A stretch of DNA of 64,000 nucleotides from Prochlorococcus marinus str. MIT 9313 (GCF_000011485.1 NC_005071.1:372001-436000); one strand, 5' to 3'. Positions 46,006-56,796 are shown, counted from the first letter of the stretch. Translations and numbers: made by a program. The notes: generated by a model not told the origin, from the letters alone.

Positions 46006-47083
46006 ATGGGACTGGTTAATACGGTAGGTTGATAAATAACAATGGCACGCTTAGCAACAACAACGAAGGCACGTTGGACAACATTAACGACGGAACGCTG
46101 AACAACAAAGTCACGCTGAGTAACAGCAGCACGATGAACAACAACGATGGCGGCAGCTGCGCAACAACGGTACTATTGATAATTAGAAAAACAGCCTAGG
46201 CTTTAATGGCTTTATTAATAAAGGAACCTGTGCAGACAATGGTGTAATTTTAGGCAGTTGGATAGACCATGGAACTGTCAATCCTAGTAGCTCCGCAGGC
46301 GGAATTCTCATTGATTGCAACCACTACAAGAAAGGTGGCTCTAAAGATATAGGACTTGGCGGCACTTGCCACAGCGATGGCGATAGAACAGCAACAGACC
46401 ACGATTGGATTGAAATTACCGGTGATCTAGAACTCGCAGGAAAACTCGATGTTTCGCTAATTGATGGCTTTAAACTTTCTGCTGGTGATTCCTTTGTGAT
46501 TGCCAAAGTTGATGGAAATCTCTCTGGTGAATATGATGGCCTTGATGAAGGAGATTCAATAGGCAGATTTAAAAGCGATAACGGAGGAACACTTTATCTT
46601 TTCATCACAGACAAAGGTGGTGATGGTAATGATATTGAGCTTTATACGAAATCATTCTCTGGTGTTCTTCCTGAGAGCTTGAGAGATCCAAGAATGATTG
46701 TTTCTGATGCTGATGATTCCTTGGCTGGAGCATCTGCAGATGAAGTGATCTTTGGCGGTCGTGGTGATGATGTTCTACTAGGAGGCGCTGGAGATGATCA
46801 AGTTGCTGGAGGAAATGGCGATGATTGGCTATATGGTGGTTTCGGTGATGACACCCTTAAAGGTGATCGTGGAGCTGACACCTACTGGCTGAGTCGTGGT
46901 GTTGATGTGATCATCGTCTTTTCATTCGCTGAAAACGATCGCATCTCTGTTGGTGATGGGGTTCTGTGTTCCCTGAGGCAAGCCGGAGATGATCTATCGA
47001 TCAGAGCAGACGGCATTCACACCACCCTTCTGGATGTTGATAAGGATGAGTTCCTAGCTGCAGATGTGATTGATTACATCTGA
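46006..47083 (+). pseudogene. Broken repeat protein with NNGTL-type repeats and RTX-like calcium-binding end
   Basis: From about 46029 a frame shows degenerate repeats (NNNGTLSNNNEGTLDNINDGTLNN). After a shift near 46160 another frame reads NNGTIDN, hits TAG at 46184-46186 and continues KNSLGFNGFINKGTC without stop to 47083. That 300-residue part has WIDHGTVNPSSSAGGILID, a beta-rich middle, and hemolysin-type nonapeptides (GGRGDDVLLGGAGDDQVAGG, GNGDDWLYGGFGDDTL) at 46750-46880. The whole would be a secreted or surface adhesin-like protein. A 195-residue piece from GTG 46496 could still be made. Stop and frameshift argue for inactivation. Confidence 0.7.
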
Positions 47084-47185
47084 GCGGTAGAAACCGTTGT
47101 TATGCCAACAAGGTTCAAACGATGCCGTGATCCCCTAGCTGGTCGGCTGATCTGCTGACAAGCTGGGCGCATCATCTCTTGCCCC

Positions 47186-49699
47186 ATGGCCCTTTTTGGC
47201 TTTTCAGCTTTCAGATCCTTGTTGAAGCGTGGATCGAGCTTGAAGCCTTGGAGTGTGCCTGCCGCCAGCTGGAGCCGTGCTTTTGGATTGCCTTGGCAAC
47301 AGCCTTACACGGTGCGTTATGCCAGCAATCTCGATGATGGGCCCTGGCATGGCATGCCCCTGGGAGGCTTCGGGGCCGGTTGTATCGGGCGTAGCCCACG
47401 CGGTGATTTCAATCTCTGGAATCTTGATGGTGGTGAGCATTGGCAGGGCAGCATTCCTGATTGCCAGTTCGCTTTGTTTGAGCGGCAGGGGGATCAGGTG
47501 CGTGCTCATGCGCTGGCTACAGCGCCACAAACCGATGACTCTCAGCCTGAGCTAGACAAGCCTCTCTCCTCTTGGAGCTGGTATCCAGCCAGTACAGAGC
47601 AACGCAAGACTGGTAGCTATTCAGCCCGCTATCCGCTCAGTTGGACCCATTACAAAGGAGTCTTCGCGGCTGAGCTGGTTTGCGAAGCGTTTAGTCCAAT
47701 CCTTCCTGGTGATTACCGACGCACGAGCTACCCCCTGGCCGTGTTTCGTTGGCAGCTGCAGAACCCAACATCGCAATCTCTGGAATTGTCGCTGCTGCTG
47801 AGTTGGCGCAACACATGTGGCTGGTTCACAAACACCGATCCCTCGGCCAGCGTGCATTTCCGCGATGATGGGAGCCCTGAACACAGTTATGTGCCTGCCA
47901 TCGGCCGTGGCGAGGGGCAGTGCAATCGTTGGATTGATCAGCCAGGGCTGATTGGTGTCTTGATGGAGGGTGAGCGAGCTGACCCATTGGCTGAGGGCCA
48001 AGGGCAGTGGTGTTTGGCTGTTCCTGATCATCTGCCTGGAGTGGAGGTGATGCGTTGTAGCCGTTGGGATCCCAGCGGAGATGGCAGCGAACTGTGGAGT
48101 TCCTTCGCAAGTGAAGGAACCATTCCAAACAGCAATACCGCACACAAGAGCTTGGCGGGGGAGCAGACCAGCGCTGCTTTAGCGGTGAAGGTCACCCTGG
48201 CACCTGGCGAAAGTCTTGAGATCCCTGTGGTGATCAGTTGGGATCTACCGGTGACGGCTTTCGCTACAGGCGTTCGCGATTTGCGTCGTTATACCGACTT
48301 TCATGGCAGCGATGGTCAGGCGGCCGCCGCTCTTGCTGCAGAAGCCCTGAGTGATTGGTCTGATTGGCGTGAGCAGATTGATGCCTGGCAAGCACCGGTG
48401 CTGGCTCGTGAGGATCTGCCGGAGCGCTTGCGAATGGCTTTGTTCAATGAGCTCTACGACTTGGCTAGCGGTGGCAGCCTTTGGACGGCAGCCCGTCCAG
48501 GAGATCCGGTGGGTCGCTTTGGGGTTCTTGAGTGCTTCGACTACGCCTGGTACGAAAGTCTTGATGTGCGCCTCTATGGCTCCTTGGCTTTGCTGCAGTT
48601 GTGGCCTGAGCTCGATAAGGCCGTCTTGCGTAGTTTTGCTCGAGCCATTCCAGCGGCAGATGCCACGCCACGACCAATTGGCTGGTACTTCACCCAGGGG
48701 CGTGGCCGGGTCGAGGCCCCCCGAAAGAGGGCGGCGGCTACTCCCCATGATCTGGGAGCACCGAATGAGTCGCCGTTTGATGCCACCAACTACACCGCTT
48801 ATCAGGATTGCAATCTCTGGAAAGATCTGGCCAGTGATTATGTGTTGCAGGTATGGCGAACGTTTCTTCTCTCACCGAATGGTGAAGATCTGAGCTTCTT
48901 GGCTGAATGCTGGCCGGCGGTAGTGCAAGCCCTCAGTTATCTCAAGCGGTTTGATGTCAATCACGATGGTCTGCCTGATAACGGTGGTGCTCCGGATCAG
49001 ACCTTTGACGATTGGCCTTTACAAGGCGTGAGCGCCTATTGCGGTGCTCTTTGGATTGCAGCTCTTGAGGCTGCTCTAGCCATGGCACAGCGCTTGCAAT
49101 TGGACTTAGGGCTGAATACGGCAGAGGAGCAACATCAGTTCAGCGGTTGGCTTGAGCAATCACGGGTCAACTTCGATCGGCTGCTTTGGAATGGGGAGTA
49201 TTACAAGATCGATGCTGAGAGTGGTACGCCCGTGGTGATGGCTGATCAACTCTGTGGTGATTTCTATGCACGCTTGCTGGGGCTGCCCTCTGTTGTTGCT
49301 GATGAACGCAGTCGCAGCAGTCTGAATGCAGTCAAAGAGGCCTGCTTTGAAGGCTTTGAAGGCGGCCGTTTGGGAGTTGCCAATGGTTTGTGCCGTGATG
49401 GCATGCCACTTGATCCCAAGGGAACCCATCCCTTGGAGGTATGGACTGGTATCAACTTCGGTTTGGCGGCCTACTACCGATTGATGGGCGATGCAACGAC
49501 GGCCACAGCCATCTGTTCCGCGGTGGTTAATCAGGTGTATGGCGGTGGCTTGCAGTTCCGCACCCCAGAAGCGATTACTGCAGTGAAGACCTATAGGGCT
49601 TGCCACTATTTGCGTGCAATGGCGATCTGGGCCCTGTGGGCAACGCATACGGATTGGCAGTTGATTCCAGGTGCCGAACGGGCAGGGTCTGAGTGGTGA
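47186..49699 (+). CDS. GH116 family beta-glycosidase (GBA2-like)
   Basis: 837 residues. The N-terminal beta domain has YASNLDDGPWHGMPLGGFGAG and GRSPRGDFNLWNLDGGEH, the opening of GH116 proteins (non-lysosomal glucosylceramidase and archaeal/bacterial beta-glucosidases). The catalytic (alpha/alpha)6 barrel contains E449 in LECFDYAWYESLDVRLYGS as probable nucleophile and the DQTFDDW motif at 604-610 as probable acid/base. No signal peptide, so probably cytosolic. Substrate unknown: bacteria of this kind lack known glucosylceramide, so a glucosylated lipid, glycan or compatible solute is more likely. Confidence 0.88.
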   Translation: MALFGFSAFRSLLKRGSSLKPWSVPAASWSRAFGLPWQQPYTVRYASNLDDGPWHGMPLGGFGAGCIGRSPRGDFNLWNLDGGEHWQGSIPDCQFALFERQGDQVRAHALATAPQTDDSQPELDKPLSSWSWYPASTEQRKTGSYSARYPLSWTHYKGVFAAELVCEAFSPILPGDYRRTSYPLAVFRWQLQNPTSQSLELSLLLSWRNTCGWFTNTDPSASVHFRDDGSPEHSYVPAIGRGEGQCNRWIDQPGLIGVLMEGERADPLAEGQGQWCLAVPDHLPGVEVMRCSRWDPSGDGSELWSSFASEGTIPNSNTAHKSLAGEQTSAALAVKVTLAPGESLEIPVVISWDLPVTAFATGVRDLRRYTDFHGSDGQAAAALAAEALSDWSDWREQIDAWQAPVLAREDLPERLRMALFNELYDLASGGSLWTAARPGDPVGRFGVLECFDYAWYESLDVRLYGSLALLQLWPELDKAVLRSFARAIPAADATPRPIGWYFTQGRGRVEAPRKRAAATPHDLGAPNESPFDATNYTAYQDCNLWKDLASDYVLQVWRTFLLSPNGEDLSFLAECWPAVVQALSYLKRFDVNHDGLPDNGGAPDQTFDDWPLQGVSAYCGALWIAALEAALAMAQRLQLDLGLNTAEEQHQFSGWLEQSRVNFDRLLWNGEYYKIDAESGTPVVMADQLCGDFYARLLGLPSVVADERSRSSLNAVKEACFEGFEGGRLGVANGLCRDGMPLDPKGTHPLEVWTGINFGLAAYYRLMGDATTATAICSAVVNQVYGGGLQFRTPEAITAVKTYRACHYLRAMAIWALWATHTDWQLIPGAERAGSEW

Positions 49700-49828
49700 A
49701 TGAGTGGCGCCAATCTGTGAGGGATGTCCTATCGGCAGCGATGGTTTTTTGCATACGCTGTTAAGACCTTCTTTGAGGTCATGTCCAGCGCAGGGAGTTC
49801 TGCATCGCATCGATGGCCTGGCCTTTTC

Positions 49829-50317
49829 ATGCTGAAGAGGGCTTTGGCTTGCTTCTTTGTGGCTGTTGTGCTGTTGCTGCTCAGCCCATCTCTTGCCCAG
49901 GCGCAGGTGTTGACCAATGAAAGTGATGAAAGTTCTTTATTTGTACGCAGCTTTGAGACCCTGCGTGACCTCGATTATCACAGTTGGCAGGTGGTGGCTT
50001 ACCGCCAGGGCCCGCTAGGTGGGCCAGTGGTGTTGAGGATTGTTGGTTATCCCGGCAAGGTTCGTCTCAATCATCCAACCGCACTGCTTGTGCATGCCGG
50101 TCGCCGCGACTGGGCCTTGGATGACATCACAATGGCCAGTCCGCAATTGGCGAAGGATGGCCGTGAAGCGGCAGCAGAATTCGATCTCAACCCTTTGCTG
50201 GATGATTTAACCAACAATCGCCCACTGCGCTTGCAGCTCGCCGGTGTGTTTACTGAACTGCCTGTGCCTCCTTATGTCGTCGGCGAGTGGCGTTCATTGC
50301 CGCAGGCTTCTCAATAG
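49829..50317 (+). CDS. DUF3122 family exported protein
   Basis: 162 residues from ATG 49829 (MLKRALACF); the frame is open to 49724, but this start places a good signal peptide at 1-25 (ACFFVAVVLLLLSPSLAQAQ). The mature part (SFETLRDLDYHSWQVVAYRQ, LRIVGYPGKVRLNHPTALLV, LPVPPYVVGEWRSL) fits the cyanobacterial DUF3122 family. Function unknown. ribD follows directly. Confidence 0.8.
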   Translation: MLKRALACFFVAVVLLLLSPSLAQAQVLTNESDESSLFVRSFETLRDLDYHSWQVVAYRQGPLGGPVVLRIVGYPGKVRLNHPTALLVHAGRRDWALDDITMASPQLAKDGREAAAEFDLNPLLDDLTNNRPLRLQLAGVFTELPVPPYVVGEWRSLPQASQ

Positions 50318-50320
50318 TTG

Positions 50321-51427
50321 ATGAAGGTCAACCCCTCTGCAAGTGCTGTTTGGCTGCCATGGATGCGGCGGGCGTTGCAGTTAGCTGCTCTCGCAGATGG
50401 TCGCACCAGTCCCAATCCTCTTGTTGGGGCAGTTGTTCTAGACAAGGCTGGAAAGCTTGTGGGAGAGGGTTTTCATGCATGTGCTGGTGAGCCCCATGCG
50501 GAGGTAGGCGCTCTCGCACAAGCTGGTAAACAGGCCAGCGGTGGGACCCTGCTGGTCACCCTGGAACCCTGTTGTCATCAAGGCCGCACGCCTCCCTGCA
50601 CGGAGGCCGTCATCGCTGCCGGACTTCGCCGAGTTGTGGTGGCAATGCAGGACCCAGACCCTCGTGTTGCTGGAGCCGGCATCACTCGTTTGCGTGATGC
50701 CGGGCTGGAGGTGATCACTGCTGTGTTGGAGCTCGAAGCAGCACATCAGAACCGGGCTTTTGTGCATCGGGTTTCTACTGGGCGCCCCTGGGGGATTCTC
50801 AAATGGGCGATGAGCCTCGATGGACGCACGGCTCTTCCCAATGGCGCCAGTCAGTGGATCAGTGGTGGTGAAGCGCGTCGCTGGGTGCATCGCTTACGTG
50901 GCCAATGTGATGCTGTGATCGTTGGAGGCGGCACTGTGCGTGCGGACGATCCGTTGTTGACCAGTCGTGGGCACTCTGACCCCGAACCAAAGCGGGTGGT
51001 GCTGAGTCGCAGCCTTGACTTGCCTCAACAAGCTCAGCTTTGGAACACTGCAGTGGCTCAGACCCTCGTTGCACATGGCCTAGAGCCTGGCCATGAACAG
51101 TTGGCTCATTTGCCTGAGGGGCCTGAGCTACTTGCTTTGCCTGTCTCTGAACCGCTTGAGTTGCTGCAGGCCTTAGCTCAACAAGACTGCAATCGTGTGC
51201 TGTGGGAATGCGGGCCAGGCTTAGCAGCCGCAGCATTGCAGCAAGGCTGTGTTCAAGAATTGGCGGTGGTGGTGGCTCCCAAGCTGTTGGGTGGCTTGCC
51301 GGCGAGAACACCACTTGATGATCTTGGCCTCACAAGCATGAAAGAGGTTGTTGGGCTCGCGTCTGGCTCATTGCAGTCGTTGGGGGCTGACTGGCTCTTG
51401 CAATATGAGCTTTCTAAGCATTGCTGA
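50321..51427 (+). CDS. ribD: Riboflavin biosynthesis deaminase/reductase
   Basis: 368 residues from ATG 50321 (a TTG immediately upstream is in frame). The deaminase domain has zinc ligands in HAEVGAL and PCCHQGRTPPC. The reductase domain begins at about 155 with GRPWGILKWAMSLDGRTALPNG and SQWISGGEARRWVHRLRGQCDAVIVGGGTV. It catalyses the second and third steps of riboflavin synthesis from GTP. It is adjacent to the DUF3122 gene; the other flavin gene in the window is ribF. Confidence 0.95.
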   Translation: MKVNPSASAVWLPWMRRALQLAALADGRTSPNPLVGAVVLDKAGKLVGEGFHACAGEPHAEVGALAQAGKQASGGTLLVTLEPCCHQGRTPPCTEAVIAAGLRRVVVAMQDPDPRVAGAGITRLRDAGLEVITAVLELEAAHQNRAFVHRVSTGRPWGILKWAMSLDGRTALPNGASQWISGGEARRWVHRLRGQCDAVIVGGGTVRADDPLLTSRGHSDPEPKRVVLSRSLDLPQQAQLWNTAVAQTLVAHGLEPGHEQLAHLPEGPELLALPVSEPLELLQALAQQDCNRVLWECGPGLAAAALQQGCVQELAVVVAPKLLGGLPARTPLDDLGLTSMKEVVGLASGSLQSLGADWLLQYELSKHC

Positions 51428-51754
51428 GGTATATAATATTTATCGTTTGAATATTGTTGGAGTAAGTTGTATCTATGAATTGTATTGGTAACTATTTTTA
51501 TAGGCTGACTACAGAAAGTTATCGCAACAATGTTGGAAGCATCAATCGATGATTGTTTGGTGTATTTGTAATTGACAAGATTCAGAAGGCTTTGTAGGTC
51601 GTGTTGATTTTAATCGCAATGTTTGTCAATCCATCTGTCAATCGAGCTGAAATTGCCAGAAGGGTGATGAACAGGGGAGAGGCTTTAGAGTTATGATGGT
51701 GAGAGCTACTTGACAGTTGACTTGACCTTGATGTTATTAGGTAATATGCAAAAT
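51428..51754. other. AT-rich intergenic stretch
   Basis: Both neighbouring genes end here (convergent). No gene, RNA or terminator hairpin visible. Confidence 0.4.
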
Positions 51755-52558
51755 TTATCCATCTTTTTTATTAGTCGTGACTTCATGATCTGAAGTCTGA
51801 GTGTCTTTTGGAGCCGATTCTTTGTTAATCCGCTCGCTGCTGCTGTTGCTTGAAAAGCGGCTGATCAGAGCACCCATCATCAGCGTTAGATAAAGAGGGC
51901 CAACAATGCTGGTGGTAACGCTCACCATCCTTGCTGCGGGCAGAATCGGCTTGATCCCCCCGAAGCCAACGGTGGTTAGGCACACGAAGGCAAAGTAGTT
52001 GATCTCGGCAAATTTATGAGGCGTATTCAGTACGCTGTGATTGTTGCTGGTGATGGCCTGGCTGGGTAAATCCAGGAGCGCAAAGCTGTTGGGTTCAAAC
52101 GTATACAAGGCATTCATCACCAGCCCGGCGCTGATTCCTAAGAGTAAGTATCCCGCGGCTGCTCCCATCAAAACCATTTCGCTGACTTGGTGCTCACGAC
52201 TCAGCTGCTTCACCAGTCGAATTAAGCTCCAGCTTACGAACACAATCCAGCTCCATATCAGGGGAATACCGCTGTAGGTCCAGTGACTTGGCGTGAGCAC
52301 CCAGAACCACAGGCTCAGCAATGCTGCCCATCCCAGCCACTGATAGAGCCTTTCTCTCCAGATATGGTGTTTGACTTTTCTCGCCAGCAACCTGGTGATA
52401 AGAATTGCGATGACTGAATAGCAAATTGGAGCAGGCCAATAAAACTGCGGTACGGCAAAGCTTGCTAATAGCAGCAGGGTAAAAGCGAGCAACAGGCGAT
52501 AAAGCCTCTCTCGATATTGATGTTTTCGTTGCCGTGGTGTAGTAGTCAACCGAAGCAA
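51755..52558 (-). CDS. Two-pore-helix K+ channel family protein
   Basis: 267 residues. Six hydrophobic segments precede and surround a pore loop with filter TTVGFGG (TVGFG at 196-200), followed by a last helix (ILPAARMVSVTTSIVGPLYLTLMMGALIS) and a polar C-terminal tail. TVGFG differs from canonical TVGYG by Phe, a variant still seen in K+ channels. The N-terminal four helices would be a voltage-sensor-like domain but show few arginines, so gating is uncertain. No regulatory RCK domain. Confidence 0.8.
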   Translation of the reverse strand: MLRLTTTPRQRKHQYRERLYRLLLAFTLLLLASFAVPQFYWPAPICYSVIAILITRLLARKVKHHIWRERLYQWLGWAALLSLWFWVLTPSHWTYSGIPLIWSWIVFVSWSLIRLVKQLSREHQVSEMVLMGAAAGYLLLGISAGLVMNALYTFEPNSFALLDLPSQAITSNNHSVLNTPHKFAEINYFAFVCLTTVGFGGIKPILPAARMVSVTTSIVGPLYLTLMMGALISRFSSNSSSERINKESAPKDTQTSDHEVTTNKKDG

Positions 52559-52854
52559 TCAGCTCATAAAATGTTTAGTGAAGCGGTGCGTTTGTCAAGC
52601 CCCTGTTTAGTGAGAAGAAACGTTTTAGATGATTGTTCGATATTTGTTTCTCTCAGGGTCACGATAGCAGGAATATAGCTTGTGACCATTCCAAGTAAAG
52701 ATATTCCCTGCAGGCATCGTTAACTCTTTGTTTGCGAAGGGCTCCGTTTCTTAAATGGCTTAATTCTCTTCTCTGTTTGTCAATCAAGCTGTATTAGTGG
52801 ATGGTCATTCCTTGAGAGCTCTCATTCGTGTGGGGAGAAGTGGGGCAGCCGCGA

Positions 52855-53511
52855 TCAGAAAAGCTGTAATTGATTTGGGTTGGTCCTTGAAGCCATTTTG
52901 GTGGCTCGGCTCACACACCAATCATGTGGATCCCAGGGGTTAAGCAAGCTTTCAAGTCCATGCAAGTGGGTGGCATCCCCTTCTTCCAGCCAGGCCTCTT
53001 CTAAGCCATTTGGCACGATGACAGGCATCCGCTTGTGCAGTGGACGCACTAAGGCATTGGCGCGCGTGGTGATGACGCAACAGGTTTCTACTTCGCTGCC
53101 ATCGGGCCCGATCCAGTGATCCCACAGCCCCGCCAGCCAGAACGGTTCACCATCGCAACGATGAATCCGTTGCCCTTTTTCATAAAAACCATCGCTAGGT
53201 AATAGGCAGCGGTGATGACGCCAAGCTGCGCGAAAAGATGGCTTCTCCGCAAGGGTTTCGGCACGAGCGTTGATTGGCCTTGGGCCTCGCCAGGGGTCTT
53301 TCACCCAGCTGGCCAAAAAGCCCCAAAGAAAATGGGTTACATCCGTATGTCTTTGATGCTCTCTTAGCGCGAGCACCGGCTCGCCTGGGTGGATTTCAGC
53401 GCGAGGGGCGTAGTGCTTTAGCCATGTTGACGAAGAGCTGTTAGTCAGCCACGGCGTCAGGACCTTTCGCAGAGTGTCCCTTGGGGTGGTGAGGCTATAG
53501 CAGCCACACAT
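52855..53511 (-). CDS. SRAP-domain protein (SOS response-associated, HMCES/YedK)
   Basis: 218 residues. The catalytic Cys2 follows Met1 (MCGCYSLTT) and would become N-terminal. NARAETLAEKPSFR, the family signature with the conserved Asn and Glu, is in the middle, and LHKRMPVIVP near the end carries the catalytic His. SRAP proteins crosslink to abasic sites in single-stranded DNA and protect them. No LexA-like site is seen just upstream. Confidence 0.93.
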   Translation of the reverse strand: MCGCYSLTTPRDTLRKVLTPWLTNSSSSTWLKHYAPRAEIHPGEPVLALREHQRHTDVTHFLWGFLASWVKDPWRGPRPINARAETLAEKPSFRAAWRHHRCLLPSDGFYEKGQRIHRCDGEPFWLAGLWDHWIGPDGSEVETCCVITTRANALVRPLHKRMPVIVPNGLEEAWLEEGDATHLHGLESLLNPWDPHDWCVSRATKMASRTNPNQLQLF

Positions 53512-53613
53512 GGTTCCTCTCTCTCTCCCAGGGCTTGATTGTGTCTGATAAGACCTTTCTATTGATCTTTTTTGTGTGTTTGCGTTGATAGATGGTCGAG
53601 ATATGGAATTTGC

Positions 53614-54069
53614 TTACTCTTCAGCCTCTCTTAGTTGCTCAACACAGCTGGTGAGACATTCGCCGTCATCAAGTGAGCAGGTTGAAATGCATTCAAAGTA
53701 AGTCTCAACAGCATCCCAAGTCTGCTCTGATTCTAACGAAAACTCATGATTTGACTTCGTGTTTTCAGTGATACCTGAAGGGCTGGCAGAGTCGTTCTCC
53801 ATTAAGACGTTTGTTGCCGTATCCATCAGCAGGGCAAGTGGTGGATACGGCCATAGCTCATCTGGCTGAAGAGGAGAACATGGAGGCAGCAACATTGCAG
53901 GAAGTTCTTTAGACTTCTCTAAATAGTCAAGATGTGATTTTGCTGAGTGCAGCCCTTCGCAATAAAGGCATTGAGATCTTGAGCAAACTCGAAACAGGCG
54001 ACCTCTGTCGTCCTCGAAACACTGAATTGTCCCGCCTTTTGCGCTTACATAGAATGGGTGGTACTTCAT
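53614..54069 (-). CDS. Cysteine-rich hypothetical protein, 151 aa
   Basis: The N-terminal half has the cysteines CSRSQCLYCEG after FEDDRGRLFRV, which looks like a small metal-binding knuckle, though only three Cys are closely spaced. The C-terminal half has a second Cys cluster (FECISTCSLDDGECLTSC). No signal peptide or membrane helix. Function unknown. Its paired Cys clusters suggest metal binding or disulfides, not proven. Confidence 0.7.
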   Translation of the reverse strand: MKYHPFYVSAKGGTIQCFEDDRGRLFRVCSRSQCLYCEGLHSAKSHLDYLEKSKELPAMLLPPCSPLQPDELWPYPPLALLMDTATNVLMENDSASPSGITENTKSNHEFSLESEQTWDAVETYFECISTCSLDDGECLTSCVEQLREAEE

Positions 54070-54918
54070 GGCGGTGAGTTTTTTCGTTGCTTAGATCAAT
54101 AGATTTCAGGGTTGACCTGTTGATGCTTCAGCGCCTAAAGTTTGTATCGGTACTGGCCTTTCTGAGAAGTCAAGATGACTTCTATTCTAGATATTCCTGC
54201 ATATAGATATCAGCGTTTACTCGCTATAGACACCCCCGTGAGAAATTACCTTATTGGGGTTGCCTTGTCGCTGTAGGACATGGATTTGTGAATGCCTGCA
54301 GGAGAATGCAGCCGATTGGTTGCGGTAACAGCCAGGCGCAGTTTAGGTTGTCACGGTGAAGCGAATGCCTCCCTTTTGTTTAATGAATCCTAGCCCACTT
54401 TCTCGGGGGTCGAATGTTTGATTAATAATAATAAAGCACCTAAGTTACATCGCTTAGGCGCAATTGCCTGAGAGTAAATACCTTCATGGCATTGGTTTGC
54501 TCTCATGGCTAAAGAAAATGTCTTGCTTCTACAGAAACTAAATTGATTGTTCAGGCAGCGCTTTTTCGAAGAGGCCGACATCAAGACTTGTGGTGCCAAT
54601 GCACTGCAAGATTCTTTTTTTGCCCTAGGGGTGTCGTTGGTTGCCTTGAAACTGTCTTTGCAGCATCGGCTTCACTAGTAATCAGATGGCAGTTAATGTC
54701 TTGGTTTGGGGGGAATGAGTGCCTTTGATTGGCGGTGAACTCCTTGAAACCCTTAACGAAAAGGCTTTGTCTTAGCAGCCACTGACAACGATGCATTGAC
54801 GTTTCCAAGGCAGCCAGCAGCGCTTCGTTTGGGGTGACGTTCGGTTCTCACACCAGTAAAGGCAAGCGCTTACGGATTGATCGTCTTAGCGTGACAGCCC
54901 GGAAATCAATTTTTTTCG
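54070..54918. other. Long gap upstream of ftsH
   Basis: 849 bases. A 33-codon frame with ATG at 54175 (MTSILDIPAYRYQRLLAID) to TAG 54276 has GAGAAG six bases upstream and could be a very small gene, but support is weak. Nothing else convincing; the ftsH promoter and 5' leader should be in its last 200 bases. Confidence 0.3.
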
Positions 54919-56796
54919 ATGGCGATCCGTGAGGATGACAACAAACCGAATCGACGCTTTGGCATCGTCAATTTGGTGTTGATCGGTTTCGGTGTTTTGT
55001 TGCTTTTCAGCAGCTTCTTACCCAATCCTGCTGCACAGGTGCCGAGGGTTCCCTACTCACTATTTATTGATCAGGTTGACGATGGCGCCGTGAAGCGGGC
55101 ATTCATCACTCAGGATCAGATCCGATACGAACTGGCCAATCCTGAGGAGGGAGCACCTTCGTTGCTGGCCACTACGCCGATCTTCGATATGGATCTGCCC
55201 CAACGCTTGGAAAGCAAAGGAGTTGAATTTGCAGCAGCGCCGCCGAAGAAGCCCAATGTTTTCTCCACCATCCTCAGCTGGGTTGTTCCTCCGCTGATCT
55301 TCATCCTTGTACTGCAGTTTTTTGCCAGGCGTTCGATGGGTGGTGGTGGTGCCCAGGGCGCTCTTAGTTTCACGAAGAGCAAGGCGAAGGTTTATGTGCC
55401 TGATGAAGAGTCACGAGTCACCTTTGCCGATGTGGCAGGGGTCGATGAGGCAAAAGATGAGCTCACTGAGATCGTTGATTTTCTCAAAACACCTGAGCGA
55501 TATACAGACATAGGTGCTCGCATTCCTAAGGGTGTACTGCTTGTGGGCCCGCCTGGTACAGGTAAGACCTTGCTCTCCAAGGCTGTTGCTGGGGAGGCAG
55601 AGGTTCCCTTTTTCATTATTTCTGGTTCGGAGTTTGTCGAGCTGTTTGTCGGCGCTGGTGCAGCCCGCGTGAGGGACCTGTTTGAGCAGGCTAAGAAGAA
55701 GGCTCCTTGCATCATCTTCATCGATGAACTTGATGCCATCGGTAAAAGTCGTTCTGGCTCAATGGGTGTCGTAGGAGGCAACGATGAGCGTGAGCAGACC
55801 CTTAACCAGCTGCTCACGGAAATGGATGGCTTCTCGTCCACAGATAAGCCCGTCATCGTGTTGGCTGCGACCAACCAGCCCGAGGTCCTTGATGCGGCCC
55901 TCCTACGGCCAGGTCGTTTTGACCGACAGGTCCTTGTGGATCGCCCAGACCTCTCTGGCCGCAAGACGATTCTCGAGATCTATGTCAAGAAAGTGAAATT
56001 GGCCGAAGGGGTTGATTTAGACCGCATCGCTCAGGCGACCAGCGGTTTTGCTGGAGCTGATCTAGCCAATGTGGTGAACGAAGCGGCCCTGTTGGCAGCT
56101 CGTGGTAAACGAAAAGAGGTAGAGCTGCAGGATCTCAACGAAGCGATCGAGCGTGTTGTGGCAGGCCTTGAGAAGAAGAGCCGAGTGCTCCAGGATGATG
56201 AGAAGAAGGTTGTGGCCTATCACGAGGTGGGGCACGCCATCGTTGGACACCTGATGCCTGGAGGTAGCAAGGTCGCCAAGATTTCAATCGTGCCAAGGGG
56301 GATGAGTGCTCTTGGTTACACCTTGCAGTTACCTACTGAGGAGCGTTTCCTCAATTCCAAGCAAGACCTTGAAGGTCAGATTGCCACCTTGTTAGGAGGG
56401 CGTTCAGCAGAAGAAATCGTGTTTGGCAAGATCACCACTGGTGCTGCTAATGATCTACAGCGCGCTACTGACCTTGCTGAGCAGATGGTGGGGACTTATG
56501 GGATGAGCGATATTTTGGGCCCTCTGGCTTATGACAAGCAAGGTGGGGGGCGTTTCCTTGGTGGTAACAACAATCCACGCCGAGTTGTGAGTGATGCCAC
56601 TGCTCAGGCCATCGATAAGGAGGTGAGGAGTTTGGTGGATCAAGGTCATGAGAGTGCCCTTTCGATTCTTCGGCATAACCTCGCCTTGCTGGAGACCATC
56701 GCCCAGAAGATCCTCGAAAAGGAAGTGATCGAAGGCGATGAGCTGATACAGATGCTTGATTCCAGTTCTCTCCCTAGAGGTGTTGTTATTGCCTGA
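54919..56796 (+). CDS. ftsH: ATP-dependent zinc metalloprotease FtsH
   Basis: 625 residues. Two N-terminal membrane helices ([31 protein letters not shown]) hold it in the thylakoid or plasma membrane. The AAA+ domain has GPPGTGKT at about 211-218, [11 protein letters not shown] and the second region of homology. The zinc protease site HEVGH is at 435-439. In cyanobacteria such proteases degrade photodamaged PSII D1 protein and other membrane substrates. It is one of several paralogues usually present; which one cannot be told. Confidence 0.96.
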   Translation: MAIREDDNKPNRRFGIVNLVLIGFGVLLLFSSFLPNPAAQVPRVPYSLFIDQVDDGAVKRAFITQDQIRYELANPEEGAPSLLATTPIFDMDLPQRLESKGVEFAAAPPKKPNVFSTILSWVVPPLIFILVLQFFARRSMGGGGAQGALSFTKSKAKVYVPDEESRVTFADVAGVDEAKDELTEIVDFLKTPERYTDIGARIPKGVLLVGPPGTGKTLLSKAVAGEAEVPFFIISGSEFVELFVGAGAARVRDLFEQAKKKAPCIIFIDELDAIGKSRSGSMGVVGGNDEREQTLNQLLTEMDGFSSTDKPVIVLAATNQPEVLDAALLRPGRFDRQVLVDRPDLSGRKTILEIYVKKVKLAEGVDLDRIAQATSGFAGADLANVVNEAALLAARGKRKEVELQDLNEAIERVVAGLEKKSRVLQDDEKKVVAYHEVGHAIVGHLMPGGSKVAKISIVPRGMSALGYTLQLPTEERFLNSKQDLEGQIATLLGGRSAEEIVFGKITTGAANDLQRATDLAEQMVGTYGMSDILGPLAYDKQGGGRFLGGNNNPRRVVSDATAQAIDKEVRSLVDQGHESALSILRHNLALLETIAQKILEKEVIEGDELIQMLDSSSLPRGVVIA

